Under the pieces are notes generated by a model that saw nothing but the letters and a program-made list of their open reading frames with translations, searched no databases and was not told the DNA's origin. From assembly GCA_023454395.1 (NCBI GenBank), contig JAEYFY010000467.1, positions 1 through 6,872 on the forward strand: 6,872 bases of DNA, given 5' to 3'. Every line of letters starts with the position of its first letter. Positions within the stretch are counted from its first letter, which is position 1. Of the stretch, positions 1 to 6,872 are shown piece after piece. The translations under genes were made by a program, and so were the position numbers. The stretch is from Pseudomonadota bacterium. GTDB taxonomy: Bacteria > Pseudomonadota > Gammaproteobacteria > Enterobacterales > Enterobacteriaceae.

Positions 1-42
1 AAACAATCTCTTGACACTGTTTTGCAGGTAGTTAGTGCATAG
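1..42 (+). CDS. miaA: MiaA, tRNA dimethylallyltransferase (3' end only)
   Basis: Only the last 13 codons and the TAG stop lie in the window. The frame starting at base 1 reads KQSLDTVLQVVSA and then stops. This resembles the C-terminus of enterobacterial MiaA (ending ...VLQVVGAIAG in E. coli), and miaA is the gene directly upstream of hfq in that group. MiaA transfers a dimethylallyl group to A37 of tRNAs that read codons starting with U. The identification rests on a short tail plus synteny. The tail appears a few residues shorter than in E. coli. Confidence 0.8.
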   Translation, partial: KQSLDTVLQVVSA

Positions 43-66
43 ATGGTAGGTTTGTGTAAAATTGAT

Positions 67-87
67 AGTTGCCAAAGCGCAATTTTT
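67..87 (+). terminator. Weak hairpin with T-run between miaA and hfq
   Basis: AGTTGC (67-72) can pair with GCAATT (79-84), with one G-U pair and a 6-nt loop, and T83-T87 follows. The stem is only 6 bp, so termination would be partial at best. In E. coli hfq is partly co-transcribed with miaA, which fits a leaky element here. It may also be chance. Confidence 0.25.
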
Positions 88-103
88 GAGTAGTTCATTT
101 TTC

Positions 104-151
104 GAACCAATTGGGTTCTAATATAAAACAACAAAATAAGGAAAACATAGA
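104..151 (+). promoter_or_regulatory. hfq leader: dyad, A-rich Hfq-type (ARN) tract and ribosome-binding site
   Basis: GAACC (104-108) and GGTTC (114-118) form a small dyad around the palindrome CCAATTGG. Downstream is an A-rich, unstructured stretch that contains the consecutive triplets AAC-AAC-AAA (127-135). These fit the A-R-N pattern bound by the distal face of Hfq. The Shine-Dalgarno sequence AAGGA (138-142) lies 9 nt before the hfq ATG. E. coli Hfq is known to repress its own mRNA by binding the leader near the SD. The same autoregulation here is inferred from the ARN triplets touching the SD. Confidence 0.45.
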
Positions 152-439
152 ATGGCTAAGGGGCAATCTTTGCAAGATCCTTTCCTGAACGCATTACGTC
201 GTGAAAGGGTTCCCGTTTCTATCTATTTGGTAAACGGCATTAAATTGCAGGGTCAGATCGAATCTTTTGACCAATTTGTTATTTTGCTGAAAAACACAGT
301 AAGTCAGATGGTATACAAACATGCTATCTCTACCGTGGTACCTTCGCGTCCTGTTTCTCATCATAGCAACACAGGCACGAACCAAACTGGTACAGGCTAC
401 AATGGTGGCGCTGCTCAGCAGGATGATGTTGCAGAATAA
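152..439 (+). CDS. hfq: Hfq, Sm-like RNA chaperone
   Basis: Hfq forms a hexameric ring that binds small RNAs and mRNAs and promotes their pairing, mostly in post-transcriptional regulation in the cytoplasm. The first ~65 residues are nearly identical to E. coli Hfq. Visible RNA-binding residues are Q8 and D9, the arginine rim patch RRER (16-19), Y25, K31, Q41-F42, and the Sm2 signature YKH (55-57). After residue ~66 comes a flexible tail rich in Asn, Gly, Thr and Gln (66-90) that ends in acidic DDVAE; this acidic tip is the part known to regulate RNA release. At 95 residues it is slightly shorter than the 102-residue E. coli protein, and only the tail differs. The start is set by AAGGA 9 nt upstream and by the universal [13 protein letters not shown] beginning. 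Confidence 0.98.
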   Translation: MAKGQSLQDPFLNALRRERVPVSIYLVNGIKLQGQIESFDQFVILLKNTVSQMVYKHAISTVVPSRPVSHHSNTGTNQTGTGYNGGAAQQDDVAE

Positions 440-465
440 TAATCCAATATTATTCTTGATATAAG

Positions 466-503
466 AAAAACATAGGTAGGGAGACTTTACCTATGTTTTT
501 TCC
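466..503 (+). terminator. Rho-independent terminator / attenuator after hfq
   Basis: Bases 466-478 (AAAAACATAGGTA) pair perfectly with 488-500, giving a 13-bp stem over a 9-nt loop, followed by T496-T501. Because the stem is flanked by A's on the left and T's on the right, it could also act on the opposite strand. Sitting 27 nt after the hfq stop and ending 31 nt before hflX, it should reduce read-through so that hfq is expressed at a higher level than hflX and hflKC. Confidence 0.8.
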
Positions 504-533
504 TGTTTTTATAAAGTCCAAGAGGTTTCGCCT

Positions 534-1817
534 TTGTTTGATCGTTATGAAGGTGGCGAATTAGCCGTTTTAGTGCACGTCTTCTTTTCTCAAGAAAAGA
601 ACGTTGATGATTTGCAAGAATTTGAATCTTTGGTGACATCTGCGGGTGTTAAACCAGTTCAGATTATTACAGGAAATCGTAAAGCACCTCACCCTAAATA
701 TTATGTGGGTGAAGGTAAGGCAGAAGAAATTGCCGAGGCTGTAAAAGCAAGTGGTGCAGATGTTGTTTTATTTAATCATGCATTGACACCTGCACAAGAA
801 CGAAATCTGGAAAGACTTTGTGAATGCCGAGTGGTTGATCGCACGGGAGTTATCCTTGATATCTTTGCTCAAAGAGCAAGAACCCATGAAGGAAAGCTAC
901 AGGTAGAACTCGCCCAGTTACGTCACTTATCAACCCGTTTAGTCAGAGGGTGGACTCACCTTGAAAGACAAAAAGGGGGGATTGGGTTACGAGGACCAGG
1001 CGAAACTCAGCTAGAAACAGACCGCCGCTTACTCCGAGGTAAAATTAGTCAAATTCTAATGCGATTGGGTAGGGTTGAGCGTCAGCGTGAACAAGGACGG
1101 CAAGCGCGGAGTAAAGCTGATATACCAACATTATCCCTTGTTGGTTATACGAATGCAGGGAAATCGAGTTTATTTAATCACATTACCTGTTCTGATGTGT
1201 ATGCAGCAGATCAGCTCTTTGCAACATTAGATCCGACGCTAAGACGTATTCAAGTTGATGATGTTGGAACCGTTGTATTAGCCGATACTGTTGGATTTAT
1301 TCGACATTTACCTCACGATCTTGTTGCTGCTTTTAAAGCGACTTTGCAAGAAACACGAGAAGCGACCTTACTTCTTCATGTTATTGATGCAGCAGATAGC
1401 CGTTTTGAGGAAAATATTCATGCAGTTGAAAGTGTATTAGAAGAGATTGATGCTCAAGAAATACCAACACTGCATGTTATGAACAAAATTGATCTTCTTG
1501 AAGACTTCACTCCAAGAATTGATCGAAATGAAGAAAACTTACCCGTTAGGGTTTGGGTTTCTGCACAAACAGGCGAAGGTATTCCTCTGTTGTATCAGGC
1601 GTTGACAGAACGTCTTTCAGGTGAGATCGCACACTTTGAATTACGTTTACCGCCAGAAATTACAGGGCGCTTACGTAGTCGTTTTTATCAATTACAGTCG
1701 ATAGAACGTGAATGGATTGAAAAAGACGGTAAAGTTGGGCTAATCATACGTATGCCTATGGTAGACTGGCGCCGCCTTTGCAAGCAGGAACCAAATTTAT
1801 TGGATTACGTGGTCTGA
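534..1817 (+). CDS. hflX: HflX, ribosome-associated GTPase
   Basis: HflX is a GTPase of the Obg-HflX superfamily that binds the 50S subunit and can split stalled or hibernating 70S ribosomes, notably after heat shock. The order is an N-terminal HflX domain (about 20-125), a glycine-rich loop with [14 protein letters not shown] (148-161), a basic linker helix (165-195), then the G domain: G1 GYTNAGKS (204-211), G3 DTVG (251-254), G4 NKID (317-320) and G5 SAQ (343-345). A C-terminal domain follows from ~360. The length of 427 residues compares with 426 in E. coli, and identity is high throughout. The start is TTG, supported by the MFDRY beginning shared with E. coli and by AAGAGG (520-525) 8 nt upstream. 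The rare start and the terminator before it suggest low expression relative to hfq. Confidence 0.97.
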   Translation: MFDRYEGGELAVLVHVFFSQEKNVDDLQEFESLVTSAGVKPVQIITGNRKAPHPKYYVGEGKAEEIAEAVKASGADVVLFNHALTPAQERNLERLCECRVVDRTGVILDIFAQRARTHEGKLQVELAQLRHLSTRLVRGWTHLERQKGGIGLRGPGETQLETDRRLLRGKISQILMRLGRVERQREQGRQARSKADIPTLSLVGYTNAGKSSLFNHITCSDVYAADQLFATLDPTLRRIQVDDVGTVVLADTVGFIRHLPHDLVAAFKATLQETREATLLLHVIDAADSRFEENIHAVESVLEEIDAQEIPTLHVMNKIDLLEDFTPRIDRNEENLPVRVWVSAQTGEGIPLLYQALTERLSGEIAHFELRLPPEITGRLRSRFYQLQSIEREWIEKDGKVGLIIRMPMVDWRRLCKQEPNLLDYVV

Positions 1818-1845
1818 AATTCGGCCATAATAATGAACATTAACT

Positions 1846-1871
1846 GAGAGCTGGCGACGAAATCGGCTCTT
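1846..1871 (+). other. Hairpin in the hflX-hflK spacer
   Basis: AGAGC (1847-1851) pairs with GCTCT (1866-1870), and CGA (1855-1857) pairs with TCG (1863-1865) around loop CGAAA, leaving a TGG bulge. No T-run follows, so it is not an intrinsic terminator. It could be a processing or stability element between two cistrons. The 92-nt spacer holds no gene. Confidence 0.3.
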
Positions 1872-1909
1872 AAGCCTGATAAATCTAATCATAATAATGG
1901 AGCTAGAAC

Positions 1910-3184
1910 ATGGCGTGGAATCAGCCCGGTAACAACGGACAAGACCGCGACCCGTGGGGTAACCGAAACAGCGGCAATAATAATGGCGATGGTAACGGTA
2001 ACTCCAACGGCAATCAAGGAGGTCGGAATCGCGGAGCATCAGATCTCGATGATATGTTCCGTAAACTGAGTGAAAAGCTTGGTGGTTTCGGCGGTAAAAA
2101 AGGTGGAAACTCCTCTTCTGGGCAAAATGGCGGTCCTCGTAGCAATGCTGGAAATCTGTTGATTTCTCTTGCATTAGGTGCGGTTGTCGTGGTTTGGGCT
2201 GCAAGTGGTTTTTATACCATCAAAGAGGCAGAACAAGGCGTAGTGACTCGTTTTGGTAAATTTTATCAAATCGTTGAACCTGGTCTAAACTGGAAACCGA
2301 CTTTCATTGATGAAGTTCAGCCTGTTAACGTAAAAACTATCCGTGATTTAACCACGGGTGGCATGATGTTAACGTCAGATGAAAACATGGTTCAAGTTGA
2401 GATAAACGTGCAGTATGTTGTCTCCGATCCAGAAACCTTCCTATTTAACCTGACAACACCAATTAACAGCTTAGGTCAGGCAACTGACAGCGCAGTACGT
2501 GGCGTTATTGGTCGTTCAGAAATGGAAAAAATTCTGACTTCTAACCGTTCAGAAATTCGTGACCAAACACGTCAAGAATTAGAAGAGACTATCCGTCCTT
2601 ATAACATGGGTATCTCGATTGTGGACGTCAACTTCCAAGTTGCTCGCCCACCAGAAGCGGTAAAAGCGGCATTCGATGACGTAATCGCTGCCCGTGAAGA
2701 AGAACAAAAAACAATTCGTCAAGCTGAAGCTTATAAAAACGAAGTGTTACCATTAGCAAAAGGTAACGCGCAACGTATGATTGAAGAAGCGACTGCTTAT
2801 AAAACCAGTGTGGTGATGAAAGCAGAAGGTGAGGTAGCAAGTTTTGCTAAAATCTTACCTGAATATCGTGCTGCTCCTGAAATTACTCGCGAGCGTCTTT
2901 ACATTGAAACGATGGAAAAAGTGCTATCAAAAACACGTAAAGTTATTGCTAATGATAAAGGTAACAGCATGTTAGTGCTGCCTTTAGAGCAAATGTTACG
3001 TCAGCAATCTCAATCTACACCATCGAATACGCTTGAAGCGCCAGCTCGTGTAACGGCACCTGCTCCAGCTGCAAATCCAGCACCAGCACAAAAACCAGCA
3101 ACAACGACTTATGGTAATGGTGGATATGGTAGTAATAATGGCGGTTATGGTCAGCCTTACGGCAATAATCAAGGAGGACAATAA
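1910..3184 (+). CDS. hflK: HflK, SPFH-family membrane regulator of FtsH
   Basis: HflK pairs with HflC in a large inner-membrane cage that encloses the FtsH protease and modulates its access to membrane proteins and to lambda CII. Residues 1-80 are a soluble, low-complexity Asn/Gly-rich segment beginning MAWNQPGNNGQDRDPWG, typical of HflK. One transmembrane helix spans about 83-101. The SPFH/prohibitin domain covers about 103-270 and is followed by an Ala/Glu-rich coiled-coil helix to ~345. The tail is Pro/Ala-rich (377-397) and then Gly/Tyr/Asn-rich (400-424). At 424 residues it is close to the 419 of E. coli. The start is supported by GGAG (1899-1902), 7 nt upstream. The last codons also carry the ribosome-binding site of hflC. 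The tail is the least conserved part. Confidence 0.97.
   Translation: MAWNQPGNNGQDRDPWGNRNSGNNNGDGNGNSNGNQGGRNRGASDLDDMFRKLSEKLGGFGGKKGGNSSSGQNGGPRSNAGNLLISLALGAVVVVWAASGFYTIKEAEQGVVTRFGKFYQIVEPGLNWKPTFIDEVQPVNVKTIRDLTTGGMMLTSDENMVQVEINVQYVVSDPETFLFNLTTPINSLGQATDSAVRGVIGRSEMEKILTSNRSEIRDQTRQELEETIRPYNMGISIVDVNFQVARPPEAVKAAFDDVIAAREEEQKTIRQAEAYKNEVLPLAKGNAQRMIEEATAYKTSVVMKAEGEVASFAKILPEYRAAPEITRERLYIETMEKVLSKTRKVIANDKGNSMLVLPLEQMLRQQSQSTPSNTLEAPARVTAPAPAANPAPAQKPATTTYGNGGYGSNNGGYGQPYGNNQGGQ
3171..3177 (+). promoter_or_regulatory. Strong SD for hflC inside the hflK 3' end
   Basis: AAGGAGG (3171-3177) is a near-perfect Shine-Dalgarno sequence encoding the final Gln-Gly-Gly-Gln of HflK. It sits 9 nt before the hflC ATG, and the hflK stop and hflC start are only 2 nt apart. 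This arrangement implies translational coupling and matched production of the two partner subunits. Confidence 0.85.
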
Positions 3185-3186
3185 TC

Positions 3187-4191
3187 ATGCGTAAAGTTAT
3201 CGCTGTTGTTGCAGTTATTATTTTAGCGTTGTTGTACTCTTCTGTATTTGTCGTTCAACAGTATGAGCGTGGCATTATTTTACGCTTTGCGAAAGTTGTA
3301 CGTGATGCTGAAAATAAACCAGTGGTTTATGAGCCAGGTCTTCACTTTAAAATTCCATTTATTGAGAATGTGAAAAAACTGGATGCGCGTATTCAAACTA
3401 TGAATATCCAGCAAGACCGTTTCTTATCAGGCGAGAATAAAGACTTATTAGTCGATTCTTATCTGAAATGGCGTATCAGTGATTTCAGTACTTACTATCT
3501 GGCAACAGGTGGTGGTAATACAACGCAAGCGGAAACATTACTGCGTCGTAAATTCAGTGACCGCTTACGTTCTGAGATTGGTCGTATGAGCGTAAACCAA
3601 ATTATTACGGATTCTCGTGGTCGTTTAACCATTGATGTTCGTAATGCACTGAATGAAGGTACTCCATCTCGTGATTCAAGTGCCGCTGATGATGCTATTG
3701 CTATTGCTGCGAAGAAAGTCGCTGAAGAAACCAAAGGCCAAGCGCCAGCTATCAATATGAACAGTATGGCGGCATTAGGTATTGAAGTGATTGATGTTCG
3801 AATCAAGCAAATCAACCTACCGATGGAAGTTTCTGAAGCGATTTATCAGCGTATGCGTGCAGAGCGTGAAGCTGTTGCGCGTCGTCACCGCTCACAAGGT
3901 CAAGAGCAAGCTGTGAAAATTCGTGCAGCTGCGGACAAGACCGTAACAGAGACACTTGCTGAGTCTGAGCGTGAATCATTACGTCTTCGCGGTGAAGGTG
4001 ATGCTCAAGCGACTAAACTGTTTGCTGATGCATTCAACCAAGATCCAGACTTCTACGCCTTCATTCGTAGCTTACGTGCTTATGAGAAGAGCTTTAACCA
4101 AGATGGTAATGACGTCATGGTGTTAAGCCCAGATAGCGATTTCTTACGCTATATGAAAGCACCAACAAAAGCGCGAGCGATTGAAGAGTAA
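3187..4191 (+). CDS. hflC: HflC, SPFH-family membrane regulator of FtsH
   Basis: HflC is the obligate partner of HflK in the periplasm-facing HflKC-FtsH complex. The protein begins with a short N-terminal signal-anchor helix (about 4-23, VIAVVAVIILALLYSSVFVV). An SPFH domain follows, with ERGIILRFAK near 27-36 and the EPGLHFKIPFIE motif at 49-60. A charged helical region (about 215-280, many Arg/Glu/Ala) should form the coiled coil that builds the cage wall. Length is 334 residues, the same as in E. coli. Translation is probably coupled to hflK: the start lies 2 nt after its stop and is served by AAGGAGG. The transcript ends at the hairpin at 4226-4261. No frameshift or missing segment is seen. 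Confidence 0.97.
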   Translation: MRKVIAVVAVIILALLYSSVFVVQQYERGIILRFAKVVRDAENKPVVYEPGLHFKIPFIENVKKLDARIQTMNIQQDRFLSGENKDLLVDSYLKWRISDFSTYYLATGGGNTTQAETLLRRKFSDRLRSEIGRMSVNQIITDSRGRLTIDVRNALNEGTPSRDSSAADDAIAIAAKKVAEETKGQAPAINMNSMAALGIEVIDVRIKQINLPMEVSEAIYQRMRAEREAVARRHRSQGQEQAVKIRAAADKTVTETLAESERESLRLRGEGDAQATKLFADAFNQDPDFYAFIRSLRAYEKSFNQDGNDVMVLSPDSDFLRYMKAPTKARAIEE

Positions 4192-4195
4192 TTTC

Positions 4196-4215
4196 CAAAC
4201 GTATTAAACCGTTTG
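4196..4215 (+). repeat. Short inverted repeat just after hflC
   Basis: CAAACG (4196-4201) and CGTTTG (4210-4215) form a perfect 6-bp dyad around an 8-nt loop, starting 4 nt after the hflC stop. It has no T-run and lies immediately before the main terminator. It may protect the mRNA 3' end or be chance. Confidence 0.3.
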
Positions 4216-4225
4216 AGTAAATAAT

Positions 4226-4261
4226 AAAATCCTCCACCTTAAAACGTGGGGGATTTTTTTT
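4226..4261 (+). terminator. Rho-independent terminator after hflC
   Basis: Bases 4226-4237 pair with 4246-4257 (one G-U pair, 8-nt loop), with the GC-rich core CCTCCAC/GTGGGGG and a run of eight T's (4254-4261). It ends the hfl unit. On the opposite strand the stem is followed by ATTTTATTATTT, so it may also stop leftward transcription. Confidence 0.9.
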
Positions 4262-4588
4262 GATATCAATAAGATAAAGCGAGTGTTCAAGCTAAAAAAT
4301 AAATAATTGTGCATAAAAAGATGAAAATTTACGCTTAATGGTTTCCAAAATGGTTTTAGCTGGGATAGTATAAAGCGAAAATTGCATTTCAAGATAAACC
4401 TTCGGCAATCCCGAAGCGTCTTCTTCGCCATTTTCACTTTTATGTCACTCTGCTTCCTGTTTTTGCGATCAAAACTGTTGATAAAATTCACAATACGTTT
4501 GTGGTGCGGATTTTTCTGGCAAAAATATTGACAATGGCAAGATAATCTATTGCTTAAAAGCGGGGATGACATAATTAGATAAAATCTA
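4262..4588. other. Gene-poor hflC-purA spacer; yjeT absent
   Basis: In E. coli the small membrane gene yjeT (DUF2065) lies between hflC and purA. I find no + strand frame here resembling it. The stretch is AT-rich. It holds a leftward open frame of doubtful status (listed separately), nested hairpins around 4400-4427, and a dyad CACAA-TACGT-TTGTG (4489-4503). Nothing in it is recognisably functional. Confidence 0.6.
4400..4427. repeat. Mutually exclusive small hairpins
   Basis: CTTCGG (4400-4405) pairs with CCGAAG (4411-4416) over a 5-nt loop. CGAAG (4412-4416) can instead pair with CTTCG (4423-4427). Both pairings cannot form together. There is no T-run on either side and no adjacent gene on either strand that they clearly control. 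Confidence 0.3.
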
Positions 4589-5946
<1,358 letters not shown>

Positions 5947-5970
5947 TCTGCATTAAATTGGTTTGATGTG

Positions 5971-6005
5971 AAAATCGTCCCTGAAAATGACAGGGGCGAT
6001 TTTTT
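5971..6005 (+). terminator. Rho-independent terminator of purA
   Basis: AAAATCGTCCCTG (5971-5983) pairs with 5991-6003, including one G-U pair, over a 7-nt loop, and T6000-T6005 follows. It lies 24 nt after the purA stop. A second terminator occurs at 6164-6203, so the DNA between them may be a separate transcript. Confidence 0.9.
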
Positions 6006-6038
6006 CGTATCTGTTTGTTGGTTAAAATTGAGATAACA

Positions 6039-6064
6039 ATACGCGTTACACATACGCGTTACAC
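6039..6064 (+). repeat. Tandem 13-bp direct repeat
   Basis: ATACGCGTTACAC occurs twice back to back (6039-6051 and 6052-6064). The core TACGCGTTAC recurs inverted at 6112-6121 (GTAACGCGTA). Either copy can form the base of the stem-loop, so two alternative registers exist. The palindrome ACGCGT appears three times within 80 bp. Confidence 0.9.
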
Positions 6065-6163
6065 ATATAAGATAAGACAGCTTTACACTCGGTTTTGCTT
6101 CTGTTTTATCAGTAACGCGTAAAAACAGTAAGACAATGTTATTGTTGTAATGTCAGAAATAAG

Positions 6164-6203
6164 AAAGCGATCTGTTGAAAATCGACAGTATCGCTTTTTC
6201 TTT
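6164..6203 (+). terminator. Second rho-independent terminator in the purA-nsrR gap
   Basis: AAAGCGAT (6164-6171) pairs with ATCGCTTT (6190-6197) and CTGT (6172-6175) with ACAG (6185-6188), leaving one bulged T and a 9-nt loop; T6195-T6199 then CTTT follow. purA already has a terminator about 160 nt upstream and no + strand gene lies between, so this one would serve a short transcript or back up the first. Confidence 0.7.
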
Positions 6204-6236
6204 GTCTGTGATATCGCTATTATTTTGTTGATGGTC

Positions 6237-6264
6237 AAGTGAGAGACGGAAATAACTCACTTTT
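6237..6264. repeat. Inverted repeat upstream of the nsrR promoter
   Basis: AAGTGAG (6237-6243) and CTCACTT (6256-6262) form a perfect 7-bp dyad with a 12-nt spacer, followed by TTTTG. It could be a weak terminator or an operator just upstream of the nsrR promoter. No known binding site was recognised. Confidence 0.4.
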
Positions 6265-6274
6265 GAGCATATCT

Positions 6275-6330
6275 TTGCTAAATGTCCAAAAATTAAACAT
6301 AATATTGCTTAATAAAATGATATTCTCATT
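6275..6330 (+). promoter_or_regulatory. Candidate nsrR promoter with downstream dyad
   Basis: TTGCTA (6275-6280) and CATAAT (6298-6303) are separated by 17 nt, a good sigma-70 pair, which would start transcription near 6310 and give a ~78-nt leader. Just inside the transcript lies the dyad AATGA-TATTC-TCATT (6316-6330). It is only loosely Fur-like (about 11 of 19 positions) and does not match the NsrR consensus, so its role is open. Confidence 0.45.
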
Positions 6331-6387
6331 AATATTTATTGATCCCTTAACGACTTTAATAGGGGAAACCACTTTTCAGAGGTCATT

Positions 6388-6816
6388 GTGCAATTAACCA
6401 GTTTTACAGATTATGGATTGCGAGCATTGATATATATGGCTTCATTGCCAGAAGGCAAAATGACGAGTATCACTGAAGTGACACAAGTCTATGGTGTCTC
6501 GCGTAACCATATGGTGAAAATTATTAATCAACTTAGCCATTTAGGTTTTGTTGAGGCTATTCGCGGTAAGAATGGAGGGATCCGTTTAGGCAAGCCTGCA
6601 ACAAATATCATTGTAGGTGAGGTTGTTCGTGCTTTAGAGCCACTTTCATTAGTAAACTGTAGTGCTGAGTTTTGCCACATTACCCCAGCTTGCCGACTAA
6701 AACTGGTGTTAAATCAGGCAATTGAGCAGTTTTTGAAAGAGTTAGACCGTCACACACTCGCAGAGCTAGTTGAAAATAATAGCTCCTTATATAAATTGTT
6801 ATTAGAAGATGTTTGA
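6388..6816 (+). CDS. nsrR: NsrR, nitric-oxide-sensing Fe-S repressor (Rrf2 family)
   Basis: NsrR is a dimeric DNA-binding repressor with an iron-sulfur cluster that reacts with nitric oxide; release from DNA derepresses NO-detoxifying genes such as hmp. The N-terminal winged helix covers about 1-70, with the recognition region [17 protein letters not shown] (34-50) and the wing [12 protein letters not shown] (59-70). The three cluster cysteines C91, C96 and C102 are present in [13 protein letters not shown], and D8, reported as an additional ligand in Streptomyces NsrR, is also there. Length is 142 residues against 141 in E. coli, with high identity. The start is GTG, supported by AGAGG (6378-6382) 5 nt upstream and by the [18 protein letters not shown] beginning. 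It is 39 nt from rnr and likely co-transcribed with it. Confidence 0.97.
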   Translation: MQLTSFTDYGLRALIYMASLPEGKMTSITEVTQVYGVSRNHMVKIINQLSHLGFVEAIRGKNGGIRLGKPATNIIVGEVVRALEPLSLVNCSAEFCHITPACRLKLVLNQAIEQFLKELDRHTLAELVENNSSLYKLLLEDV

Positions 6817-6855
6817 GTCTACTATTTCATCAAATCTGATAGCTTGGAGGTCATA

Positions 6856-6872
6856 ATGTCAAAAGATCCTTT
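6856..6872 (+). CDS. rnr: RNase R, 3'-5' exoribonuclease (5' end only)
   Basis: The last 17 bases open a frame MSKDPF, cut by the window edge. E. coli RNase R begins MSQDPFQ, and rnr follows nsrR in enterobacteria, so the identification is good despite the short stretch. RNase R degrades structured RNA and takes part in rRNA and tmRNA quality control. A strong SD, GGAGGT (6846-6851), lies 4 nt before the ATG. Confidence 0.85.

Larger units (their letters stand above)
4204..4572 (-). other. Unrecognised leftward open frame of 122 codons (doubtful gene)
   Basis: A leftward frame runs from an ATG at 4572 to a stop inside the hflC terminator region. The predicted protein is basic, rich in Phe, Arg, Lys and Cys, and I recognise no family. 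Evidence against it: no Shine-Dalgarno precedes the ATG, the stop lies inside a terminator stem, and the composition is what AT-rich non-coding DNA gives. A second leftward frame in the same DNA, from about 4440 to a TAG near 4296, reads more like ordinary protein (about 45 residues including GLPKVYLEMQFSLYTIPAKT). In that frame stops occur further upstream. A decayed gene read across frames is possible. I would not annotate either as a confident CDS. Confidence 0.15.
6035..6203 (+). ncRNA. Candidate small RNA / structured purA 3' element antisense to the purA leader
   Basis: The segment lies between two intrinsic terminators and has no open frame of note. Its main structure is a stem-loop: 6053-6062 pairs perfectly with 6112-6121 (10 bp), and 6071-6080 pairs with 6101-6110 (9 Watson-Crick plus one G-U), leaving an apical loop at 6081-6100. 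In that loop TACACTCGG (6084-6092) and TTGCTT (6095-6100) are complementary to 4632-4640 and 4626-4631 of the purA leader, separated by a TT bulge. A single-stranded part (6122-6163) leads to the terminator at 6164-6203. A -10-like TAAAAT (6023-6028) or GATAAC with an extended TG (6029-6037) could start it, but no good -35 is seen. Processing from read-through purA mRNA is the alternative. Structure and complementarity are seen; transcription and function are inferred. Confidence 0.35.

Noticed and set aside
11..16. Perfect TTGACA -35 element in the miaA tail as an hfq promoter
   Set aside because: No acceptable -10 hexamer lies 15-19 nt downstream (the bases read AGTGCA or TAGTGC); the better -10-like TAAAAT at 57-62 is too far away.
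1833..1847. Four-codon upstream ORF (MNIN) before hflK
   Set aside because: It has no Shine-Dalgarno and is 60 nt from the hflK start; nothing suggests it is translated.
1797..2204. Leftward open frame antisense to the 5' half of hflK
   Set aside because: It lies wholly over hflK and the hflX end, has no SD, and is rich in Arg, His, Tyr and Ser as expected from reading Gly/Asn-rich hflK codons backwards.
3495..3815. Leftward 106-codon frame inside hflC
   Set aside because: It is a shadow of the conserved hflC coding sequence, with no ribosome-binding site or independent family similarity.
4489..4503. CACAA-TACGT-TTGTG dyad as a second PurR operator
   Set aside because: The right half resembles a PurR half-site but the left half does not align when the ACGT centre is fixed, so it is only a short dyad.
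4528..4533. TTGACA upstream of purA as the -35 of its promoter
   Set aside because: The expected -10 position reads TGCTTA, while GATAAT at 4541-4546 is too close. The extended -10 at 4609-4617 is better supported.
6066..6071. TATAAG as -10 for the candidate small RNA
   Set aside because: It would start transcription inside the stem (about 6078) and destroy the hairpin. The nearest -35-like GTTACA leaves only 15 nt.

Overview
The window is a chromosomal core region of an enterobacterium (Enterobacterales). Gene order is miaA (3' end) - hfq - hflX - hflK - hflC - purA - nsrR - rnr (5' end), all on the + strand. The order and proteins closely match the Escherichia coli locus. The AT-rich composition and the absence of the small membrane gene yjeT, which E. 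coli carries between hflC and purA, suggest a low-GC relative such as Proteus or another Morganellaceae; the genus is an inference. I see no mobile element, CRISPR array, tRNA or rRNA.

Layout. Positions 1-42 hold the last codons of miaA. hfq (152-439) has an A-rich leader that could bind Hfq itself and is followed by a strong hairpin terminator. hflX (534-1817, TTG start) encodes a ribosome-associated GTPase. hflK (1910-3184) and hflC (3187-4191) are translationally packed and encode the two SPFH membrane proteins that surround the FtsH protease; a strong terminator ends that unit. A 456-bp gap follows, without yjeT and with only a doubtful leftward open frame. purA (4648-5946) has an extended -10 promoter, a very short leader containing a PurR-like operator, and its own terminator. 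A structured 441-bp gap follows, then nsrR (6388-6816, GTG start) and the first six codons of rnr (6856 onward).

How the genes fit together. Hfq (RNA chaperone), HflX (ribosome rescue) and HflKC (FtsH control) are the classic 'high frequency of lysogenization' cluster and serve RNA and protein quality control. purA commits IMP to AMP synthesis. nsrR-rnr pairs a nitric-oxide-sensing repressor with RNase R.

Most interesting region. Between the purA terminator (ends about 6005) and a second intrinsic terminator (6164-6203) lies a 13-bp tandem repeat and a long stem-loop (6053-6121). Its 20-nt apical loop is complementary, over 6 + 9 bases with a 2-nt bulge, to the 5' end and ribosome-binding region of the purA mRNA (4626-4640). 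This looks like a small RNA or 3'-UTR element that could repress purA translation. It is a sequence-based hypothesis; transcription is not shown. The remaining content is ordinary, conserved core genome.
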